NCBI GenBank assembly: GCA_012962365.1
Contig: DTXR01000083.1
Coordinates: forward strand, 1 to 7,919
Direction of reading: 5' to 3'
From: Chromatiaceae bacterium
GTDB lineage: Bacteria; Pseudomonadota; Gammaproteobacteria; Chromatiales; Chromatiaceae
DNA length: 7,919 nt
Shown: piece by piece, positions 1 to 5,533 of the stretch
Position numbering within the stretch: position 1 is the stretch's first letter
Layout: each line of letters begins with the position of its first letter
Made by a program: the position numbers and the translations under genes
The notes under the pieces: generated by a model
Seen by the model: the letters and a program-made list of their open reading frames with translations, nothing else
Told to the model about the DNA's origin: nothing
The model's database searches: none

Positions 1-84
1 AAGGCCGGAATCTATGTGGTTGATTCTACTGGATCCCGGCATTCGCCGGGATGACGAAAATGGAGTTAATCAGAGCTTCCTTAA
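1..84. repeat. Dispersed palindromic (REP/MITE-like) repeat, cut by the window edge
   Basis: Positions 33-52 form a perfect inverted repeat, ATCCCGGC, loop ATTC, GCCGGGAT. On the minus strand it is preceded by GTC and followed by CAG, the usual surroundings of the 'GTCAT-CCCGGCG' palindromes scattered through many proteobacterial genomes. The first bases (GGCCGGAATCTA, from position 3) resemble the inner end of a second, facing palindrome whose other half lies before position 1. The minus-strand motif GGAAGCTCTGATTAA (66-80) often flanks such elements in gammaproteobacteria; that is from memory, not a search. The element lies about 100 bases beyond the last operon gene, a typical intergenic place. 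The outer limit at 84 is a guess. The hairpin has no T-run on the minus strand, so it is not a standard terminator. Confidence 0.65.
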
Positions 85-184
85 TAACCGGTGCCGGGTA
101 GACCGGAAATTGCACCTGAATTCGGAACTTAAATGTAGCGCGGATCATTGAATCCCCTATTCCGTGTGAATGCTTTGCCGGTAC

Positions 185-559
185 TCAACGACTCAGCATT
201 TTCTGGGAAGATGCAGCACAATAGATTCTCTCTTGGGCGTTGTTTTTGTGTTTACTGGTCTTCCGGCAGCTATGCAGATCAGTGACCGGGGTGATTTCCA
301 CCGCATCTGCAGTAAAGCGGGCGCGGTATTGGTAGGCTGGCTGCTTGCTGCCCTGTTCGGTGTGTTTGAAAGGGGAAAACTGCATGCTGGTCTGGATACA
401 GCGCTTCTCTCTTGTTTCTATTCCGGCCGAACTGAGAATTCCCGCTACAACCTGCCCTTTGATCTGGCATTGTTGCTGGCTTTCCGTCGCAACGAATGAG
501 AGTTCACCCTGACCGGCGGCGTTGAAGGTGAGCATGACCAATAAGTAGGCGGTATTCAT
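185..559 (-). CDS. Small unrecognised protein, last gene of the operon (124 aa)
   Basis: I do not recognise this protein. Its ATG overlaps the stop of the TPR gene in an ATGA arrangement, and a GGAG ribosome binding site sits 7 bases upstream, so translation from this start is well supported. Codons up to about residue 100 are like those of its neighbours (many GCC, ACC, CTC and CAG). The N-terminus (MNTAYLLVMLTFNAAGQGEL) is mildly hydrophobic and looks more like a beta strand than a signal peptide. Next comes a Gln-rich stretch with Cys31, a probable helix (32-46), then Cys54 and a segment FSPFKHT (61-67). Cys98 and Cys114 follow. This two-Cys strand-helix-strand pattern recalls small conserved gammaproteobacterial hypotheticals. 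The last 25 residues are basic and low in order, and may be a run-on tail. A role linked to iron uptake is inferred from position only. I see no convincing terminator in the 184 bases downstream. Confidence 0.72.
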   Translation of the reverse strand: MNTAYLLVMLTFNAAGQGELSFVATESQQQCQIKGQVVAGILSSAGIETREKRCIQTSMQFSPFKHTEQGSKQPAYQYRARFTADAVEITPVTDLHSCRKTSKHKNNAQERIYCAASSQKMLSR

Positions 560-1758
560 AAGTTGGCTCCAATAAGTTCATTATCCAGCCAGTTCAGCCA
601 CTGACCGGCCTGTTGTCGGGTGTCACTGAAGTTGCGTGCCTGTCGGAAGGCATCGCGGGCAATCTTTGTTTCATTCAAATGTGCCGAGGCAATCCCCAGT
701 ATCATGTAGGCCTGTTCCGGGTCAGACAGCTTCCCCTTGGCAAGCGCCGTTTGTACAGCGGCTTTGGAGGCCAGCCAGTTTTCCTGGGCCTGGTATAGCC
801 TGGCCAATTGTAACCACAAGTCGCTATTGCCGGAGCGCCTGGCGGCTTCTTCAAGGGCTGTGCTGGATTTCTTTAGATCCCGGGCTTGATACCAGCTTTG
901 GGAGAGCAGGGACCAATGCCGGGTATTATCGGCGATCTGCCCCGATCGCAGCAGTTCGTCCAGGAATAGCGCAGCCTTAAAGGGCATGTCATGCTGCAGA
1001 TAGAGCGAGGTCAGCATCATCTTTTCCTGTTCAGTTTTCAGCAGCTTCTGGTGGTATGCGGCTTCAAGAGCAGCGATCGCTTTTTCCGGTTGGTTGTTCA
1101 GTTGATGTACGGAAGCAAGCTGCAGCCAATAGTCCGCGTCTTTCGGGTGCTTATGCAGCAGCTTCTGAAGATGTGAAAGGCAGTGGCCATACTGTTTCAG
1201 CTGATAGTGAACGGCCACCGCGAGCTGATGCCAATGGTCGGGTGGCGTAGGATTTTTTTGCAACGCTTTCTTCAGCGGTTGCGCTGCTTTGGTATACATC
1301 GCCTGCGTGGCGTAAATTTGCGCCAGCAGCAGATAGAGCTCTGCCGGGGGATCGGGGCTTTCTTCAATCCAGTGTTCCAAAAGGCTGATGGCCTGATCAT
1401 ATTGCTTGCGCGTAATCAGATTGCCGGCGAGTTCCATGGCGGTTTGAACTGCCAGTTCTATAGGCAGTGCATGGGTGTCCAGAGCTTTTCCCAGAGCGGC
1501 AGCAGCTGCTTTCGGGCGTCCGGCCAATTGCAGGACGGAACCACGGGTGCGCCATATCAGTGCCTTTTCATATTGGCTGGTGGTCGCATGCCTGATGGCC
1601 TGATCCAGTGATTTCAAGGCGGCTTTGTGGTTGTTTTGTTCCAAAGCGGTGTAGGCGCGATTGAGCTGGTTCCATGTTTCCTGGCTTACCGGCGGCAAAC
1701 GATCGGCCAGGCCGGGCAGGGTGACCAGCAGTAACGCGATCAGCATCCATAGTTTCAT
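556..1758 (-). CDS. Periplasmic TPR-repeat protein of the TonB2-type operon (400 aa)
   Basis: The protein starts with a signal peptide (residues 1-18, hydrophobic core LIALLLVTLPGLA, cleavage near LA/D). The rest is almost all helical with tetratricopeptide repeats. Recognisable units include those around residues 34-60 (AYTALEQNNHKAALKSLDQA), 65-95, 105-135, 138-170, 172-203, 207-240, 243-273 and 310-345, with the usual small residue and A-x-x-x-Y/L spacing. TPR arrays are protein-binding scaffolds; no catalytic motif is seen. The ATG overlaps the tonB stop as ATGA, with a strong GGAGGAG site 8 bases upstream, so it is translationally coupled to tonB. A TPR protein at this place after tonB is a standing feature of the Vibrio- and Shewanella-type TonB2 clusters. 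Its role is not well defined. Inferred: a periplasmic partner that helps assemble or stabilise the TonB-TtpC-ExbBD complex or links it to the receptor. Confidence 0.9.
   Translation of the reverse strand: MKLWMLIALLLVTLPGLADRLPPVSQETWNQLNRAYTALEQNNHKAALKSLDQAIRHATTSQYEKALIWRTRGSVLQLAGRPKAAAAALGKALDTHALPIELAVQTAMELAGNLITRKQYDQAISLLEHWIEESPDPPAELYLLLAQIYATQAMYTKAAQPLKKALQKNPTPPDHWHQLAVAVHYQLKQYGHCLSHLQKLLHKHPKDADYWLQLASVHQLNNQPEKAIAALEAAYHQKLLKTEQEKMMLTSLYLQHDMPFKAALFLDELLRSGQIADNTRHWSLLSQSWYQARDLKKSSTALEEAARRSGNSDLWLQLARLYQAQENWLASKAAVQTALAKGKLSDPEQAYMILGIASAHLNETKIARDAFRQARNFSDTRQQAGQWLNWLDNELIGANL
567..570 (-). promoter_or_regulatory. Ribosome binding site of the small last gene
   Basis: The minus strand reads GGAG followed by 7 bases and then ATG. 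The site lies inside the last codons of the TPR gene. Together with the ATGA overlap it makes this start credible for a gene that otherwise has no recognised family. Confidence 0.7.
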
Positions 1759-2432
1759 GGGCGTCGCTCCTCCAGTTTAAAGTTGAGCGTTTGAATGCCC
1801 TGTTGTGTGACTGCCTTTCCATTGATCTTTTTCGGACGGAAACGCCATTTCTTTATAGCCCGGGTGGCCGCACGATTGAATATGCGCCGGGGGTTTGCAT
1901 CGATAACCCGGACATTGGAAACCGTGCCGTCCGGGTTGATGGTAAAGCCAACTTTTACCCAGCCCTCAATTCCCTCCATGGCTGCTCTTGAGGGGTAACG
2001 CGGTTCGATTCGAACCAGCGGCACCAGGGCCTGGTCAAAGCCGGGTCGGATGTTGACTTGTTGCGCCATGGGGGACACAACAGGTGCGGGTTTTGGCGTC
2101 AGTGTCGGCAGTTGGCTAAGGTAGGTGAAGTTACTGGGTGCGCGGGAGAGCGCTAACTTTGGCAGTCTGGGGGTTGTCGGGATGATCTTTTCAGGTGGCT
2201 GCAGCGCTCTTGTCGGTATGTCCGGCAGTGGAGGCTGCGGTGGGGCTGCATCTGGAGGTGTTGGCTCTGATTGCTTTTGCGCGGCCATGTGGACAAACCG
2301 TACGGCCTGCCACGCCGGTGGCTTTTGATGTTGGGGAAGTGGGCGGTTTACCAGGCTATGCATCAACATGAAAATGAATGCAGCCAGAGGAATTGCAACA
2401 GCCAGCGGCGGGAAAAGGCGAAAGATGATCAT
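1755..2432 (-). CDS. tonB: TonB energy transducer, short TonB2-like form (225 aa)
   Basis: TonB passes proton-motive energy from ExbB/ExbD in the inner membrane to the receptor plug in the outer membrane. Residues 4-28 are the single N-terminal membrane anchor, followed by a proline-rich periplasmic linker (about 53-118, with PPQPPLP) and a C-terminal TonB domain (about 136-223). The domain shows YPSRA (146-150), EGWVKVGF (156-163), INPDG (165-169) and the closing KKWRFRP (194-200). The anchor differs from the Ser16/His20 pattern of E. coli TonB; the only His (residue 25) is at its periplasmic end, in keeping with the TonB2 type. It lies 41 bases after exbD, the only real spacer in the operon. 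A GAGGAG ribosome site stands 12 bases before the ATG, somewhat far, so translation may be weaker than that of its neighbours. The next codon set is ATC ATT, with no better ATG nearby. Confidence 0.95.
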   Translation of the reverse strand: MIIFRLFPPLAVAIPLAAFIFMLMHSLVNRPLPQHQKPPAWQAVRFVHMAAQKQSEPTPPDAAPPQPPLPDIPTRALQPPEKIIPTTPRLPKLALSRAPSNFTYLSQLPTLTPKPAPVVSPMAQQVNIRPGFDQALVPLVRIEPRYPSRAAMEGIEGWVKVGFTINPDGTVSNVRVIDANPRRIFNRAATRAIKKWRFRPKKINGKAVTQQGIQTLNFKLEERRP

Positions 2433-2473
2433 TAAGGTTGTTTGCTCCTCAGAGGCTTTCCGCTGCAGCTTTC

Positions 2474-2890
2474 CTACTCCTTGGGTTGGCTTGTTGTGGC
2501 CAGGGAAAGTGCTTCGATGCCGCTCAGGCGGAGTTGATCCATAACCTGAACCAGGATGCCGGTGTCGGTGGCGATGTCTGCCGTAATGAGGGCGCTTTCC
2601 GGTCGTGTCCCGCTCCGCCTTTGCAGTGCAGCCCGCAATCCTGTCAGGCTGGCCGGCTTGCCGTCCAGGGTAATGGCGCCATCCGGGCCAATGGCCACGG
2701 ACAACGATTGGTTATCCATGGGTTTGGATGTGACGGCAGAGGGACGTTCCACCTCAATACCAAGGCTTTTTGTAAAACTGGTTGTAACAATAAAGAAGAT
2801 CAGCAAGATAAATATGATATCCAGCATGGGGGTGAGGCTGATTTCTGCCTCTTCTTCTTCCAGCTCATTGGGCAGGAGTGAGTTATTCAT
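2474..2890 (-). CDS. exbD: ExbD, proton-channel subunit of the TonB motor (138 aa)
   Basis: ExbD is the peptidoglycan-facing and proton-carrying partner in the ExbB/ExbD motor. The order is a short acidic cytoplasmic N-terminus (EEEEAEISLTP, 11-21), one membrane helix (about 23-42, LDIIFILLIFFIVTTSF) and a periplasmic domain (about 43-138). The essential membrane aspartate is present as Asp24 in TPMLD, matching Asp25 of E. coli ExbD. The periplasmic part keeps the expected pattern of V-x-x-D-G (around 68-72) and the late helix LVQVMDQLRLSG (113-124). The length is normal for the family (about 135-145 residues). The ATG overlaps the exbB stop as ATGA, and GAG lies 8 bases upstream. TolR is an alternative for an isolated gene, but neighbouring tonB and the absence of tolA/tolB make ExbD the better call. 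Confidence 0.95.
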   Translation of the reverse strand: MNNSLLPNELEEEEAEISLTPMLDIIFILLIFFIVTTSFTKSLGIEVERPSAVTSKPMDNQSLSVAIGPDGAITLDGKPASLTGLRAALQRRSGTRPESALITADIATDTGILVQVMDQLRLSGIEALSLATTSQPKE

Positions 2891-3399
2891 TGTTTCAGCT
2901 CTTTACGCAGATTGGCTATTGCAGGGCGAATGCGGCTTTTGATGATGCCGTAGCCTGCCAGTCCACTGATCGCAGTGATCATGCCTGCTAGTGTGGGCAG
3001 GGTGGCGCGGGCAATTCCTTCTGCCATGAATTCCGGTGAACCATTGATCGCTACTTGATCGAAAATCAATACCATGCCGCTCACTGTTCCGAACAGGCCC
3101 AGCATGGGCAGGGTGCCGATGAGTCCGGCGATCACCGGCAGGGTGGATTCGAGACGCTGCCTGTTTTCTGAGATGAGTTGTTGGCGTATCCACCCGGAGC
3201 GGCGGGATTGGGGGTCTATTCTGCTGTGCCAGTCCACAAGGCTCTGACGGGTGAAATGCCGTTGCAGTGCCCACAGCAGCCAGGCGCGCTCCAGCAGCAG
3301 TATCCACAATACCAGTGCCACTGCCATGATAATGGCGACGACGATGCCCCCGGAATCGACCAGAGAGCGCAACGGTTGTAACAGACTAAGGCTTGTCAT
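2887..3399 (-). CDS. exbB: ExbB, short form, motor subunit (170 aa)
   Basis: This is an inner-membrane MotA/TolQ/ExbB family protein that forms the ring around the ExbD helices. Three membrane helices are visible: about 18-37 (GGIVVAIIMAVALVLWILLL), 88-112 and 132-153. The family signature GTLPMLGLFGTVSGMV (95-110) covers the start of the second helix, and ATLPTLAGMITAISGLAGYG the third. It is shorter than E. coli ExbB (244 residues), lacking the long N-terminal and cytoplasmic extensions, as is usual for the ExbB2 type. The ATG overlaps the ttpC stop as ATGA, with GGAGA 10 bases upstream inside the end of ttpC. Together with the TtpC-like protein upstream, the operon therefore encodes two MotA/TolQ/ExbB-domain proteins with one ExbD. 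Confidence 0.95.
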   Translation of the reverse strand: MTSLSLLQPLRSLVDSGGIVVAIIMAVALVLWILLLERAWLLWALQRHFTRQSLVDWHSRIDPQSRRSGWIRQQLISENRQRLESTLPVIAGLIGTLPMLGLFGTVSGMVLIFDQVAINGSPEFMAEGIARATLPTLAGMITAISGLAGYGIIKSRIRPAIANLRKELKQ

Positions 3400-4724
3400 T
3401 GCCGTGCTGTCTCCAGGTGGCGTACCAGGAGTCCGGCGCTTTGTTGGTAAAGCACCTGCACCAGGCCTTTTGTCTTGGCCGACAACAGGCTGTGCAGGAA
3501 CAACAGAGGTATGGCAGTACCCAAACCCAGCAGGGTGGTCATCAAGGCCTCTGAAATGCCATTGGCCATCAGGCGCGGATCGCCTGTGCCAAAGTGGCTG
3601 ATCGTCTGGAAAGTGGTGATCATGCCGGTAACCGTACCCAACAGTCCGAGCATGGGAGTGACTGCGGCCAGCAGTTTGATCAGCCCGCGACCGCGATCGA
3701 GGCGCGGAACCTCCTCCAGTACGGCTTCCTGCAGTCGTGTCTTGACCAGTTCATCATCTGCCGAATTTTCTTTTGCACTGCTGAGCAGTATTCGTCCCAG
3801 GGGGTTGTTGCGCCTGGGTTGATCCAGCTTGCCAAGCTGACGGCGGATACTCAGGCCCGTCCAGCCAAGGATTAAGAGCCTTGTCAGGGCAATAACGAGA
3901 CCGGTCAACCCCAGCGCAAGGATGATGTAGCCGATATAGCCGCCCTGTTGGATGCGTTCCCTGGGGGATGGTGTTTTACCTAACAGGTTCAATGCCTTGT
4001 GGCTTGGATCGATGGTGACGGGCAGAATGTCGCCACTGCCTCGGGAAAAGGCTTTTGCCTGAGATAGCGCCTGACGGGAAGGTTGGCGTTCAGGCAAATA
4101 GATTTCTTTCCGGACACGCTGCCATTGCAGGTAGGCATTTGCCGTGAAGGTCGCGAACGGGCCAATATGAATCAATGTTCCCGTTTTGCGGTTGCCAGTA
4201 CGGTCGATATATGCGCCTTGCCGCCGAATGATCCGGCCGCTGTCACTCAGGGATTGCAGGTAGGCCAACCACAGTGTTTCCAGGGCTGCAGCGGATGGCA
4301 GGCTTTTTCCCGAGAGCAGTTGCCGGAGCCGTTCACCGGTTTGTGGGTGCATGCTTGTGAGCGCGCTGGATTCAGTCTTGTCTGCCAGTGTAGCGGCATG
4401 GCGGCGGATCACATCGGCCGCAAGCAGCAGTTCTCCTGCCTGTGCCTGTCTGGTCTGTTGCAGTTCGGACAGCAGCTTTCGGTTGGCTTGTTCCTGCGCC
4501 AGCAGAGACTGATTGACAGTCTCCAGTTCGGTCAGGCGCTGACGGGACTGCTGCAGTAACCGCTTCTGCTCATCATGTGCGGCAATGAAATGTGCTTCCC
4601 GCTGTTGGATCAGTTTGCGGTGTTGTTGTTGCTGCTGATGGATGGATTGGATCAGGTTTTCCAGAGTTGCCGCTTCTGAAGGCCCGTAGATAAGCAGCAG
4701 CATGATCGCCAGCGCAAATCTCAT
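3396..4724 (-). CDS. ttpC: TtpC-like protein: periplasmic coiled coil plus MotA/TolQ/ExbB domain (442 aa)
   Basis: TtpC is the fourth component that TonB2 systems of Vibrio need along with ExbB2, ExbD2 and TonB2. The N-terminus is a signal peptide (1-18/19, MRFALAIMLLLIYGPSEA). A long coiled coil rich in Gln, Leu and Arg follows (about 22-110, with QQQQQ at 30-34), then a globular periplasmic segment (about 145-250, GAYIDRTG and HIGPFATF visible). The C-terminal third is the ExbB-type domain with helices at about 263-288, 350-373 and 392-415 and the signature TPMLGLLGTVTGM (356-368). I chose the ATG at 4724 because it overlaps the DUF3450 stop (ATGA) and GGAGG stands 10 bases upstream. The in-frame ATG at 4733 would have that site only 1 base away. 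The coiled coil is predicted to project into the periplasm; contact with TonB, DUF3450 or peptidoglycan is inferred. Confidence 0.92.
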   Translation of the reverse strand: MRFALAIMLLLIYGPSEAATLENLIQSIHQQQQQHRKLIQQREAHFIAAHDEQKRLLQQSRQRLTELETVNQSLLAQEQANRKLLSELQQTRQAQAGELLLAADVIRRHAATLADKTESSALTSMHPQTGERLRQLLSGKSLPSAAALETLWLAYLQSLSDSGRIIRRQGAYIDRTGNRKTGTLIHIGPFATFTANAYLQWQRVRKEIYLPERQPSRQALSQAKAFSRGSGDILPVTIDPSHKALNLLGKTPSPRERIQQGGYIGYIILALGLTGLVIALTRLLILGWTGLSIRRQLGKLDQPRRNNPLGRILLSSAKENSADDELVKTRLQEAVLEEVPRLDRGRGLIKLLAAVTPMLGLLGTVTGMITTFQTISHFGTGDPRLMANGISEALMTTLLGLGTAIPLLFLHSLLSAKTKGLVQVLYQQSAGLLVRHLETARQ

Positions 4725-5527
4725 GAGCAGCATGCCTCCATTCGGGAGCTAATGGGCAGAGTAACAAACGCGGGTGCGGTTTTTGTGTTTGCCTGACGAA
4801 TGGCTTCTGCAAGCAGTCCGGTTGCTGACTCATCGAGCATTTGCCAGTTTTTCCTGTGGTTGTCCCACCAGGCTGACTTGCTGCCATCCAGGCTCTGATA
4901 GTAGAGCGCAATACGGCCGAGGCGCAGAAAGTTGACGGTCTGGCTGCCGGGTTCGTCGCTGAGAGGCGCCTGCCAGCCAACGAGCTCGTTGCCATAGCCG
5001 TATTCCTTTTCATAAACCTGCAGAAGATGATCGAGGTGTTGATTCAGGGGTTTACCGGCATCGCCGAGGTCGCCCTTCAATTCTTTGAGCTGTTGTTGGC
5101 GCATGGGCTTTTGAAAGGGCAGGTCATTGTCCACCAATTGTTCCAGGGCGGTGAACATTTGTTGCAGCATGGGGGCGATTTCCCCACGGCTCACATTGAT
5201 TTGCTCCAATTCTGACTGGAGCAGGGCGATCTTCTCATTGTCTTGTTGCACACGGGCCTCAAGTTGGCTGTTGTGTGCTTCCAGGCCCTGGATGCGGGCC
5301 TGCAGATTGCGGTACTCCAGTAACATTTTTCGGGTGTTGTCATCGAGCTGCTCAATCTTCTGCTGAGACTTTTTTGCCATTCTCTGACCCTGAACAGAGA
5401 GCTTCAGAGCCTCGTCCACGGGGGATGCAAAGGAAGTCGATGTGGTCAGAATGAAAGCCAGGGCTACCGAAGCGGCAACCCTGGATCCTGCGCACGTTGA
5501 GTGCAACAATTGCTTAGACATGCTCAT
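4721..5527 (-). CDS. DUF3450 family periplasmic coiled-coil protein (268 aa)
   Basis: The sequence matches the DUF3450 family as I know it: a secreted protein of about 250-270 residues, regularly placed just before ttpC-like genes. The signal peptide runs to about residue 34 (cleavage SFA/S). Residues about 38-125 are a near-continuous heptad coiled coil (repeated L/I/M spacing, many Q, E, K and R). A compact C-terminal part (about 125-260) carries YEKEYGYGNELVGW (173-186), VNFLRLGRIALYYQS (198-212) and a Trp-rich segment SAWWDNHRKNW (218-228). No enzyme motif is seen and the function is unknown. Two in-frame ATGs are 6 bases apart (5527 and 5521). Neither has a strong ribosome site, and the gene begins only 6 bases after the receptor stop, so coupled translation is likely. 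The C-terminus ends oddly in ACCS where it runs into the ttpC start. Inferred role: a periplasmic partner of TtpC. Confidence 0.9.
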   Translation of the reverse strand: MSMSKQLLHSTCAGSRVAASVALAFILTTSTSFASPVDEALKLSVQGQRMAKKSQQKIEQLDDNTRKMLLEYRNLQARIQGLEAHNSQLEARVQQDNEKIALLQSELEQINVSRGEIAPMLQQMFTALEQLVDNDLPFQKPMRQQQLKELKGDLGDAGKPLNQHLDHLLQVYEKEYGYGNELVGWQAPLSDEPGSQTVNFLRLGRIALYYQSLDGSKSAWWDNHRKNWQMLDESATGLLAEAIRQANTKTAPAFVTLPISSRMEACCS

Positions 5528-5533
5528 TCAGCG

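Noticed and set aside
88..106. Possible terminator, CCGGT and ACCGG arms with a 9-base loop followed by TTATT on the minus strand
   Set aside because: The stem is only 5 bp, the loop is large and there is no real T-run. It was not called as a terminator.
170..499. 109-codon plus-strand open frame over the end of the operon
   Set aside because: It lies opposite the small last gene, which has an ATGA-coupled start, a ribosome site and neighbour-like codons. The plus frame has none of these.
1183..1611. 142-codon plus-strand open frame inside the TPR gene
   Set aside because: It is a shadow of the TPR coding sequence. The opposite strand has clear repeats, a signal peptide and coupling.
4622..4637. 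Trinucleotide run (TTG/CTG) in the ttpC-like gene as a length-variable repeat
   Set aside because: There are only five Gln codons of mixed type, in a coiled coil naturally rich in Gln. It is too short and impure to suggest phase variation.
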